In this document: one piece after another, positions 55,244 through 64,000 of the stretch
Layout: every line of letters starts with the position of its first letter
Numbering within the stretch: the stretch's first letter is position 1
Assembly (NCBI GenBank): GCA_036365515.1
Contig: CM070877.1
Coordinates: 55,092,475 to 55,156,474 of the forward strand
Length of the DNA stretch: 64,000 nucleotides
DNA from: Torymus aiolomorphi
Taxonomy: Eukaryota > Arthropoda > Insecta > Hymenoptera > Torymidae
Direction of reading: 5' to 3'
Notes under the pieces: generated by a model
What the model saw: the letters and a program-made list of their open reading frames with translations, nothing else
The model's database searches: none
Told to the model about the DNA's origin: nothing
Translations under genes and position numbers: made by a program

Positions 55244-58200
55244 GTGTTATGTAAAAAATTGCATTTCCTTTTACTGCATTGTCGGATATCTACAATCACT
55301 TACATGTACGGTATCGGCTTATTTCATAATAGAGATATTCTTTCAATCGTCGTGGAGGCCGTAAAACAACGTAACGAGCACACCGATTCTCTAGCCGGGT
55401 GTATAATGCGACGTCATTGTAAGTATCACATTTTTATTATAAATATTTTTCTTTATCTTCAATAATATAATTCAAATATAATAATTCAAATTAAATCGAT
55501 TTTGCCCACAGCGGTCAATCAAATGTTCGACGATACGGAAGGTGACGAATTCATCATACGGTGTCAATATCAAGACGATGCACAGCCAGGACATTCGACA
55601 GGTGATGATCTACATCCGGGCCTACCAACAGCCGATGTATATCGTCATAATGAGGATATAGCAAATCGTAAGTATTGAATCTGTTATAATAACTTTCATA
55701 TTATTATGGCACGATTCAATATTTCAGCTTTTCAACCAGTAACCTACGCTGTACATCGAGAAAACGAGGAAACACGTAATCGTAAGTATTGAAAGTATTA
55801 AAATAAAATAATATTTTACAATGAATAAATTTTGATACATTTTAATACTTTAGTTACAGAAGTTGATTCATCGCTTTCAACGATGACGCAACATGTCGAG
55901 GAAGGATATGATTCGGACTCTAGCAGTAGCAGTACCAGTACCAGTAGCAGTACCAGCAGCAGTAGCAGTAGCAGCAGAACTGATACAGCTGAAGAAAAAA
56001 ATGACGAAAGTAAGAATGTATAATATTTTTAATAATTTTCAAAATAAAAATAAAAATAAAAATAAAAAATGAAAATAATTATTTCACAGCTAATTATTTA
56101 CAGCATGGTGAAGGATCAAGACCATGCTTTATTGTAGAAAGCGAAACAACACGACGCTATCACCGCTTTCGTTATCAAGGACGAGAGATACGAGGAAGAC
56201 TAGCTGACCCACCAGCAAATGCTAACATTTATATGTGCCTCGAAGCTTGCTTAAAGGATTTACATAGACAACTCTGTAGGCATGGGGAGGCTACCGACTT
56301 CATAGGAGTAACGATAAATAGTGAAAGATTTAATCATGGACCTTTATGGCATTCATTTAGACATGTGAAAGACCTTTGGGAACTGTTATCAAGTGCAATT
56401 CAAAGTGCAAATAATTCTAATATTAGCGATAGATTTTCAGTTAGCTGTGCAATCGTGAGAGGTGTAGCAGGACGTGATCGGACACAGTTAACTCATGAAA
56501 ATGTCAAGAAAAAGTCCATCTTATCTATTAAAAATGACAATAATCTTTGTTTGCCACGAAGCTTGGCCACCGCCTATGCTTATGTCATCAGAGGACAAAT
56601 ACGAACGGGAAGATTTCACGAATATTGGAACCTTATTTGTCGAAACAATGGATCCGTTCAAAAGGGAGCAGCTGAGGAGCTTTTAAACTTAGCAAATGTT
56701 CAGATTCCAACAAGAGGTTGCGGTCTCGAAGAAATTCATCGTTTTCAAATCTTTTTTGCTACACGCACTACAGTTCTAGTGGTGTACTCTTTTAGAAATT
56801 TTGCCCGCGGATATCCGCCTCTCTACGATGGCACACGTTTTGTTATGGACACACAAAGATGTATTACCAACACTTTACGAATTATGTATTACGAACATTC
56901 CAATCACTATCAACCTATTCTGAATTTGGTTGGTGCTAGCGGAACCCGTGGTTCTGCATACCGTGTAATAAAAGTTACTGGCATGTCGAAGACCATCGAT
57001 GCGCAAATAAGTGTTCTAAATGTTTCATGTCACCACCGTGCACTGCATTCGGAAATATTAGAAAGTATACCTTGTGCTGTAGGACCTTTTTCAGTGAAGA
57101 TTGTTTTCAAAATCATTTAAAGAACGGCTCGTATAACAAGAATAATAGTGTGTGTGATAAAATAAAATTATGCCAAAAGTGTTTTAAAATTGTTCTCGAA
57201 AAAAATCGCCGAAATGTAAAACATGAGTGTGGTGTATCGTATTGTGACACATGCAAATTAAGATTACCGCTTGGACATCTGTGTTATATTCAACCTGTTA
57301 AATTGAACGAAACAGTGAGAGATGTTCTATTTTTATTCTACGATTTTGAGACTCAGCAGGCGATGCCTGTGTTAGGTGACGAAGAAAGAAAAATCCATGT
57401 TCCAAATTTGTGCGTTGTGCAGCAAACGTGTACTCATTGTCTTGACATCAATGACGTTTCTATTAGATCCGATCATTGTAGAGTTCGTGAATACGTGTTT
57501 AAATCTTGCTTTAGCTTCAAGACAACAATTTAAAAAAATAGTTTGCATTGCTCACAATGCGCAAGGTTTTGACGCGCAGTTTATATTCAAATACGTTGTC
57601 GAACAATACAGAGGCATACGCGTGGATCCAACCGTCATAATGAATGGGTCGAAGATTATCTTAATGGAGATTGCGAATGTAAAATTTATAGATAGTCTAA
57701 ATTATTTTCACATGCCATTAAGTAGTTTACCAAAAGCCTACGGACTACATGAAATCGAAAAAGGTGTTTTTCCACATTTATTTAACACACCTGAAAATCA
57801 ATCGTACGAAGGACCACTCCCTTCTTTGGACGTGTACTCACCAGGCAGTATGAGCATCAAGGAAAGAGAACGTTTTTTGGAGTGGTATAATGAGCAATCA
57901 ACAAATGGTTGTGTGTTCAACTTTCAAAACGAAATTGTGAGATATTGTAAACAGGATGTGACAATTTTAAGATTAGCTTGTTTAGCCTTTCGAAAAACTT
58001 TTACGAAATTTGGTGTGGATCCATTTGCCGAATGCACCACTATAGCTTCGACTTGCATGCGCGTGTTTCGCAAAAAATTCTTAAAAAAGAATCAAATAGG
58101 TATCGTTCCACCTCGCGGTTATAGATGGTGCGACAATCAGTCTTAAAAAGCGATGTATTGGCTATGCTGAATGGAAAAGCGTATAGTTCGTCGCTTCATC

Positions 58201-59993
58201 GAACATGCAGGACATTCGAGAAAGAAAAGGCTACCCGAAGGTCTGATTGTGGATGGCTACAGTCAACCGCGGCCCGACAAAAATCACAGAGGCATAGTAC
58301 TTCAATTTCACGGTTGTTTTTGGCACGGATGCCCTCGCTGTTTCAGGATTAATAGAGATACAGTTTTGACGAGTGGTGATTCAATGAACGTTAGATACGA
58401 AAGAATAGTAGCTATTAGCGATAAGATAAGGTCAAACAATTATAAATTAATTGAGAAATGGGAATGCGAGTTTAACACTGAACTCTCCCAAGATGATCAG
58501 CTTCAGCGCTTTGTTCAAGAAAATGACGATAATGTGAAACGAAAACCTTTGGATGCGCGAGATGCTTTTCTCGGTGGACGAACAGGTAACACCGTTAAAA
58601 TGTTCGATTGCAAAGGTGACGAAAAAATAAAGTACGTCGATGTATGCTCGTTGTACCCGTATATCTGTAAACGAGGTAAATTTCCCGTTGGTCATCCCAA
58701 CATATACGTCGGCGAAGAAGATTGTCGTCAGTTCTTAGGAACATACAAAGACATCTCCCGAGTGAACGGTTTACTAATGTGTGACGTGCTTCCACCGCAA
58801 AACCTGTACCACCCCTTATTACCGGTAAGAATGCATGGTAAACTAATATTTCCCTTATGTCGCACGTGTAGTGAACAAATGATCCAAGAAGATTGCCCGC
58901 ATCAAGACCCAAATGATCGAATTTTACGGGGGACGTGGGTGTCTGAGGAAGTTAAAGAGGCTGTCAAACTGGGGTATACAATTCAACGCGTTTACGAGAT
59001 CTGGCAATACGAGATGACGCAATATAATCAAAAAGAAGGCAAAGGTGGAATATTTGCCGAATATATAAATGAGTTTTTCGCTCAAAAAACTATGGCGTCT
59101 GGTTTTCCACCTGGCTGTCTGAACAACCAAGATAAAGACGAATACGTAAAAGAATTGGAGGTCAATGAAGGTATTAGTTTAAATAAAGACGCGATGCAGT
59201 ACAATGCTGGTATAAGATCAGTCGTAAAACTATGGCTAAACTCGTTATGGGGTAAATTTGGTCAACGTGAAAACATGACACAGAAGTCGTTACTAAACCA
59301 GAAAGATTGACAGAGTTACTTACCAGCCCAGAAATAGACGTTAACGGCATTATACCAGTCAATGACGAAACACTCTACGACAACTAGTGTTACAAAAACG
59401 AAGCTCTGATGTCATCTCCAACGACAAGTGTTGTGATTGCCGCCTTTACAACAGCACAGGTCCGACTGGAGCTATTCAAGTACTTGCACGCTTTGGGGCC
59501 CCGAGCTCTCTACTACGATACGGATTCTGTTTTTTATGTTAACAGAGAGGCTAGTGGCGAGCGCGATTTACCAACAGGTGTAGCTCTAGGTGAACTCACG
59601 GACGAATTGGCTAGTAACGGAAACGGTACGTACATAACCTCATTTTTATCCGGAGGTCCAAAATTTTACGCGTACAAATTTAAAAAACCGGACGGAAATG
59701 AAGAGTACGTGTGTAAAGTAAAAAGCATAAAGCTAAATTACTCCTATAGTCTACAAATAAATTTTGACACTCTTTGCGAGATGATCACTTCACCGGGTAG
59801 TGAGATATTACTAACTAATTTTGTTATTCGACGAACAGCATTCCACGAGGTAATAACGCAAAATGAAACAAAGACGTGTAAAACCGTGTACGGAAAGAGA
59901 AGATTCGTCGCGTTAAGTAAAAGTTATCCATACGGCTACATTCGCGGTCCGTCTACTACTGACGCATCAGAGAACCACACCCTGGAAACCTAG
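55244..59993 (+). pseudogene. Polinton/adintovirus-type protein-primed DNA polymerase B, spliced, broken
   Basis: The 5' end has small exons with matching phase-1 junctions: about 55244-55418, 55512-55667, 55728-55781, 55854-56009, then 56090 onward. Exon 4 encodes a Ser/Thr tract. From 56233 the text matches the N-terminal region of Polinton polymerases, with a zinc-binding CSKCF..C...CC segment near 57010-57130. Exonuclease motifs: YDFET (57339), AHNAQGFD (57550) and YCKQDVTIL (57942). FHGCFWHGCP (58307) and polymerase motifs A DVCSLYPY (58638), B KLWLNSLWGKFGQ (59230) and C YYDTDSV (59510) follow. Frameshifts lie near 56965, 57475 and 59280, with stops at 58144-58146, 58168-58170 and about 59384. 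So it is inactive although all motifs survive. Confidence 0.88.
55919..55979 (+). repeat. AGCAGT/AGTACC trinucleotide tract coding Ser/Thr
   Basis: A run of AGC/AGT/ACC codons within the fourth small exon, giving a Ser/Thr stretch in the polymerase N-terminal extension. Confidence 0.8.
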
Positions 59994-60035
59994 TGACGTT
60001 GGTGTAGCAACGCAAGGAGCGCACTCGTGATCGGT

Positions 60036-60050
60036 GGCGCTAAAGTATAA
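60036..60050 (+). promoter_or_regulatory. TATA box candidate before the small Polinton-type gene
   Basis: AAAGTATAAAAACAG lies just after the polymerase stop and upstream of the next gene, a good TATA match in an otherwise GC-rich stretch. Function is inferred. Confidence 0.4.
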
Positions 60051-60300
60051 AAACAGCTCATTGGCTACCGCTGTGTCTCCATCGTTGTGATTAGCGGCGG
60101 CGGCGCACCAGAAGAGAGTTCATTGGCTGCTGGTGCGCCCCCAAGCGGCGGTAGCGTACCAGAAGAGAGCTCATTGGCTGCTGGTGCGCCTCCCAAATGA
60201 CGGCGGCGCACCAGAAGAGACCTCATTGGCTGCTGGTGCGCCCCAACAAACTGTTTTAGCGGCCGCGGGAGGCGCAGCGGTTAAGAGCTCATTGGCCACC
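60051..60300 (+). repeat. ~52-bp tandem hairpin repeats with five CTCATTGGC motifs
   Basis: Three units of GCGCACCAG(AAGAGAG)(C/T)TCATTGGCTGCTGGTGCGC. Each forms a hairpin through GGCGCACCAG and CTGGTGCGCC, with spacing of about 51-53 bp. The motif (C/T)TCATTGGC, containing an inverted CCAAT box, also occurs before (60050) and after (60288) the units, five in all. In one frame this reads as Ala/Gly/Pro-rich protein continuous with the next gene. Confidence 0.75.
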
Positions 60301-60302
60301 GC

Positions 60303-60657
60303 TGGCGTTGTAATCACTACAAAAACGCGTTATCCTTTTGGTCGAAAAGATGCTACCGTCTTGGCGGCATTGTGCCATTTTAACAAAGATCAGCGGAAAG
60401 CAGTTTTACAGAAAGCTGATGCAAAATTGGTTCGTCGTATTTGCGAGTGCGCTTTAAACGTATTGATAGGTAACGTTCCGTTAAGTAAAGGTTACAAGGG
60501 TCGGCTGCGTAAGCACGCAAAAGTTCTGCGAAAGCTAGCATCACCGGATATCACTTTACAACGAAGAAGAAACATTATAGTGCAACGTGGAGATTTTTTG
60601 CCTACTCTGGTAGCACCTCTGATTGACACGCTTCTTGCTAATCTCGTGAATAAATAA
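60303..60657 (+). CDS. small basic protein of Polinton/adintovirus-type loci
   Basis: Open frame to 60657; an ATG at 60133 lies inside the hairpin repeats and is doubtful. The conserved part starts around TKTRYPFGRKDATVLAALCH and includes RRICECALNVLIGNVPLS, KGRLRKHAKVLRKLAS and NIIVQRGDFLPTLVAPLIDTLL. I recall this pattern (ICECALN..GNV.L, then a basic helix, then QRGGFLP.L) from uncharacterised proteins next to Polinton-like polymerases in invertebrates. Function unknown, possibly a virion core or processing protein. No break is seen in this part. Confidence 0.6.
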
Positions 60658-60677
60658 AGACGGAACACGCGAGAAAG

Positions 60678-61158
60678 ATGATTCTCCTACCGCAAGAGAG
60701 CCTTGAACGTTTGCAAACCACGCATGGAAAAGATAAGATAAAATCTGTGCAAACACCGGGATCGCTGACGAGTAGACTCGATGCTGAAATGAGCGAAATA
60801 TTAAACTACCAACATACAAAGGCGATCGTGAAAAGTGGACTCTCTACCGTCAAGTTTTACAGCGATATCTTCACTTTAAAGGAACCGAAGGAGGAGATAA
60901 GTATAAAAAAGAACAAGAGAATGACAGTGTCAGCGAATCTAATACGGCGGACGATAATGAGCAGCAAGAGGAGGAGGATGAAGAGGAGGAGGAGGAGGAG
61001 GAAACCGATGAGCTCATTGACGCAAACATTATCTATACCGTCCCGAAAAAGTACAAAACGAAAGCCAAACAGCTCGTGCGATGCTTGCGAGCTGGTGGTA
61101 AAGTAGTTTGGGATGCCAACGGAGCTGTAACGATAGATGGCACGATTGTGCCCGGAGG
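60678..61158 (+). pseudogene. second small Polinton-type protein, frameshifted and truncated
   Basis: It starts 20 bp after the previous stop: MILLPQESLERL..QTPGSLTSRLDAEMSEILN. After about codon 70 a frameshift near 60890 moves the frame. The other frame carries an acidic run, then IIYTVPKKYKTKAKQLVRCL and VVWDANGAVTIDGTIVPG, which match the usual C-terminal pattern (VPK..K.KA..LL..L...W...G...ID G). The gene is cut at 61158 by the LTR of the next element. I recall this family beside the previous one; function unknown. Confidence 0.6.
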
Positions 61159-61407
61159 TGTAGGGACTGCGATCTTCCCTCTCGCTCTCTCTTGCGAGAG
61201 TGGGGGAAGCGGCCATGTTCAGTTCGGCAAGAAGCGGCCTGCGTGCCGCAGTCGTTGCTCAGAGTTACGAGCATCCGGACGTCCGTCCGCTGTACACCCT
61301 CCTGTACTTTCAATAAACCTCGTTGCTGTTACTCCTCGACTCATTATTCTCTCTCCTCTCCCCTTCCTTTCCTGGAACTAGGAGAGCCGCGGGCCAAGGA
61401 TCCCACA
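61159..61407 (+). repeat. 5' LTR of the CsRn1-like element (249 bp)
   Basis: TGTAGGGACTGCG...GGATCCCACA, with TG/CA ends. AATAAA at 61312-61317 is a candidate poly-A signal, and CTCTCGCTCTCTCTTGCGAGAG near 61179 forms a hairpin. The primer site follows after two bases. Confidence 0.85.
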
Positions 61408-61408
61408 T

Positions 61409-61421
61409 TGGTGACCCCGAC
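61409..61421 (+). other. primer-binding site, tRNA-Trp type
   Basis: TGGTGACCCCGAC is complementary to the 3' end of eukaryotic tRNA-Trp (..GTCGGGGTCACCA), which is the usual primer of CsRn1-clade elements. Confidence 0.85.
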
Positions 61422-62522
61422 TATCAGCCGAGGAGAAGGCAAGTCGGCGCCTGCCGCGGCGTGTTCTCGCCGCCACTGCCTTCGCCCGTGGCACGTGCAT
61501 CCAGTGCCGCACCACAAGCCTCGGCGGGTCTTGCGGCACTTCGCCGCACAGGAGAATTTTTCTCTCGCCCCTATGCGTGCTGGCACGCCGGCGCACACGG
61601 GAAACCTCGACGTGTGCGTGCTGGCACGCCGGCGCACACGTGAAAAATCAACGGCCTAGAGCCTTTAGCGCAACTGCGCAATCATCGTGCCTCGTCGAGC
61701 CATCTCCGAGGCATCGCAGCTTCCTTCAGCAACGTAAGTCAGATCTCCGGGTGCGGCCTTGCGTGAAGCCACCGTCACCGGCGCCTTTTCTACCGCACCC
61801 GCCGAGCACCGGGAGGTGAGCTCCTGCAGCCGTAGCACCTCGTCGAGTCTTCTCCGAGGCGGGCAATCTTGAGTCCCCAATCATTACGTTAAGGTATGCG
61901 TGCGGGTAATTAGCGTGCGTGCGCCTTCTGATCTCCGAGAAGTGTTTACGTTCTCTCGGCCTTCCGGGAATCGTCGTCGCGCCGCGCGTGTTCACTCGCG
62001 AGATTTCGAATTCCGCGAATTCGCGCGCAACGGTCTCGTATTCTGAGAACGGGCGGCCATCTTGGCGGCCATTTTGACTTTCGCGCGCTATCGTGTTTTC
62101 AAGCCCGCTCTCGCGCAAGGCGACACGAAAAACCTTTTAGTATTTTTGAGGCACGCGAATTATATTTTTTCAATTTTATTAAATTCATGCGTTTCTTAGT
62201 CACATGCTTTAATAAAATTCCTTAAAATTTTTTTTTAAGAGGAAAAGTGATCTTTTAGCTTTTTACGCAGTTTATGAAAATTTTAATACCTAGTTTTAAA
62301 TTTTAGATTAGGTTAGCTTCAAAACCATTGTTTGTGCCTGCGAGCACTAACTAGGAGTTTGTAATACGCTGCGGCGTAAGGTAGCTAAAGTCATCGCAAT
62401 CCTCATCGGAGGAATCGCATTTTCTCTATCTTCCACCTGTACTCTCGAGTCTCGTGGGGATAGCATTTACGCTCTAGAACCTAAGCTCGCGTGTATTCTC
62501 GTTCGCGGCTTTACAGCAGCAA
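61422..62522 (+). other. long GC-rich leader of the CsRn1-like element
   Basis: About 1.1 kb without a credible long frame. It has a 38-bp direct repeat: GCGTGCTGGCACGCCGGCGC followed by ACACG at 61577 and at 61617. It also has several CTCCGAGGC(A/G) repeats. A TTTACAG acceptor-like site sits just before the gag ATG, so a spliced leader is possible. Confidence 0.5.
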
Positions 62523-63398
62523 ATGCAGCAGCTGTTAGATCGTCAGAACGATCCAGCTGCCAACCAAGCCGCGCCTAACGCCCCGGCGGTAAACGCGATA
62601 TATCGGCAGCCCAAAATCGCTTCGTTTTCCCGCGACAATCCGGCGGCATGGTTTGCGCAGGCGGAGATCACTCTCAGGAACGCCGGCATTACGACGGGTA
62701 CGACGAAAGTGGACTTTATTTCTGAAAAGTTAGACATGGAAGCTTTCGAGGCCATTAGAGACATCGTCATCGCTGATCCTCGCCCCGCCGATATCTTTGA
62801 CCAAGTCAAAAAACGTCTAATTGACACTTACGGGGCCTCCGCAGAAACCCGCCTTCGCCAGCTGATCAAGGGCCAGGTCTCTACAATCGGTAAACCCTCG
62901 CTTATTTTGAATCGTCTCCGAAGCTTAGATACAGGTGCGGGTGATGACATTCTTCGTTCTGTCTTCTTGGACCAGCTTCCTCCCCAGTGCAAAGCCACTT
63001 TGGCGATTTCTGAAGTAGTTGACCTCCACAAACTCGCTCAGATGGCAGATAAGATTGTTGAAGCTATGGACTCCAGTCATTTGTCAATCTCTGACGTTAT
63101 CGATCCTCAAATTAATGCTGCTACCTCAAGTCAATCTAACCCTTCCAGTCTCGAGGCTATCTTGAAGCGCTTGGATCGCATAGAACGTAGGCTTGACTCG
63201 CGTTCCAAAAATTCAGCTAAAGACCGAGACTCATCCAGCTCTCAGTCTAGAGGCAGGATTAGACGTGACCGCTCTTCTAGCTGTGATTCCTCAGGCTTAT
63301 GTCTTGCCCACCGCAAATATCCTGACGCCCCGCGCTCTTACAGGGAATGGTGTTCCAAATTTTCTGAGTGGCAAAAACAAAATCCACCAAAAAACTAA
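62523..63398 (+). CDS. gag: gag polyprotein of the CsRn1-like element
   Basis: 291 codons, complete. It matches the CsRn1-type gag layout: PKIASFSRDNPAAWFAQAE, then DFISEKLDMEAFEAIRDIV, RLIDTYGASAETRLRQLI, FLDQLPPQCKATL, LAQMADKIVEAM. A basic Ser/Arg-rich part follows (RSKNSAKDRDSSSSQSRGRI), then a C-terminal CLAHRKYPDAPRSYREWC motif (CHCC-like with Tyr at one Cys position). It packages RNA and forms particles. The frame ends one codon after a slippery site that leads into pol. Confidence 0.88.
   Translation: MQQLLDRQNDPAANQAAPNAPAVNAIYRQPKIASFSRDNPAAWFAQAEITLRNAGITTGTTKVDFISEKLDMEAFEAIRDIVIADPRPADIFDQVKKRLIDTYGASAETRLRQLIKGQVSTIGKPSLILNRLRSLDTGAGDDILRSVFLDQLPPQCKATLAISEVVDLHKLAQMADKIVEAMDSSHLSISDVIDPQINAATSSQSNPSSLEAILKRLDRIERRLDSRSKNSAKDRDSSSSQSRGRIRRDRSSSCDSSGLCLAHRKYPDAPRSYREWCSKFSEWQKQNPPKN
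63389..63395 (+). promoter_or_regulatory. programmed -1 frameshift slippery site A_AAA_AAC
   Basis: In the gag frame the codons are CCA AAA AAC TAA, so AAAAAAC sits exactly as X XXY YYZ and the gag stop follows at once. The pol frame opens in -1. This is the classical retroviral-type frameshift heptamer. Confidence 0.8.
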
Positions 63399-64000
63399 CT
63401 CAACCTTCTGTTGAGGAGACGTCTTCAGAAGGCTCTCGTTTATCCAAACGTCTTCATGTGCGTGATCGTATTTCGGGCAAGTCGTTCCTTATCGACACTG
63501 GTGCGGACATTTCGCTCGTCCCAGCAAATCCTAAGGCATGCGGCAAGCCCAGCTCCTTCAAGCTTTTTGCAGCGAATAATTCATTAATTAGTACCTACGG
63601 TGAATCGATGCTCACGCTTAATCTGGGCATTCGACGCCCCGTTCGCTGGAGCTTTTGCATCGCGGATGTTCCTCATCCCATCATCGGTGCCGATCTATTA
63701 TCTCACTATGGCCTTCTCGTCGACCTAAAAAGAAATCGTCTTGTCGATCCGGCCACGAATGTGTACTCTCTCGCGGTTGTAAAAGACGTTTCATTTGACT
63801 CTGTATTTGCAGTTGTTCCGGGCTCAGAGTGTGCTAAGATTCTTGCTGATTTTCCGGAGATCACGGGCGTTTCTAAACCCACAGTCCCCAGAAATAGCGA
63901 TGTTTTTCATCATATCTTAACCTCTGGCCCCCCGGTCTCGGAGCGTCCTCGTAGACTTGCTCCGAACAAGTTGAAAGCGGCGAAAGCCGAATTTGATGCC
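63396..64000 (+). CDS. pol: pol of the CsRn1-like element (protease and RT start), partial
   Basis: Reached by -1 frameshifting and open to the window end. RLHVRDRISGKSFLIDTGAD followed by ISLVPA is the aspartic protease (catalytic DTG near 63496-63504), with PHPIIGADLLSHYGLLVDL as its C-terminal flap/helix motif. The linker leads to FHHILTSGPPVSERPRRLAP, the usual start of the RT domain. RT, RNase H and integrase lie beyond the window. Confidence 0.88.

Larger units (their letters stand above)
61159..64000 (+). mobile_element. Ty3/gypsy CsRn1-like LTR retrotransposon, 5' part, intact so far
   Basis: 5' LTR, tRNA-Trp primer site, ~1.1 kb leader, gag, -1 frameshift site, then protease and RT start, running off the window. 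It was inserted in a Polinton-type gene. No stop or frameshift defect is visible other than the programmed one, in contrast with the other elements in the window, so it is probably the youngest. Confidence 0.88.

Noticed and set aside
58447..58912. Minus-strand frames opposite the polymerase
   Set aside because: Antisense to conserved polymerase B motifs; no own features.

Overview
This window looks like eukaryotic, arthropod nuclear DNA, probably from an insect. It is AT-rich and full of microsatellites. It contains a RAD51-like fragment that keeps insect-type residues. Its transposon families are typical of insects: BEL/Pao, Ty3/gypsy, CsRn1-like gypsy, P element with THAP domain, Penelope, and Polinton-type DNA polymerase. 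A hymenopteran host is a guess from general feel and is not proved here. I see no intact host gene. Almost everything recognisable is transposon-derived, and most of it is broken.

Layout. 1-6.2 kb: AT-rich repeats, a 1.55 kb element with 463-bp inverted arms, and a small double-hairpin element. 6.2-6.7 kb: a RAD51 fragment (minus strand). 7.5-15 kb: a large zone of tandem repeats rich in AAGCTT, bounded by inverted 19-bp ends (8385-14939), with a tRNA-like SINE head inside. 15-21.6 kb: microsatellites, a 941-bp tandem duplication and hairpin repeats. 22.3-26.3 kb: a broken transposase gene between two inverted ~385-bp repeats. 27.6-31.5 kb: three repeated TATA-box leaders and a 312-bp tandem array. 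32.9-35.1 kb: a 724-bp perfect-type foldback MITE flanked by TTAA, then a solo LTR with 4-bp target duplications.

35.9-51.8 kb is a nested stack on the minus strand. A Ty3/gypsy element (42551-51780) was hit by a foldback MITE at a TTAA, by a 6.05 kb P-type element (42666-48720) and by a BEL/Pao element whose 5' LTR is at 42235-42550. The last intron of the P-type transposase gene holds two head-to-head Penelope-like copies, each ending in a hammerhead-ribozyme-like motif. The gypsy reading frame resumes across both the MITE and the P element when one target duplication is counted, so the insertion order can be read directly.

55.2-61.2 kb carries three broken genes of Polinton/adintovirus type: a spliced protein-primed DNA polymerase B with a serine-rich N-terminus, and two small proteins. 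They are separated by tandem hairpin repeats that contain ATTGG motifs. The third gene is cut by a CsRn1-like LTR retrotransposon (from 61159 to beyond the window end). That element looks young and intact as far as it can be seen. It has an LTR, a tRNA-Trp-type primer site, gag, and a canonical A_AAA_AAC slippery site directly before the gag stop, with protease and reverse transcriptase following in the -1 frame.
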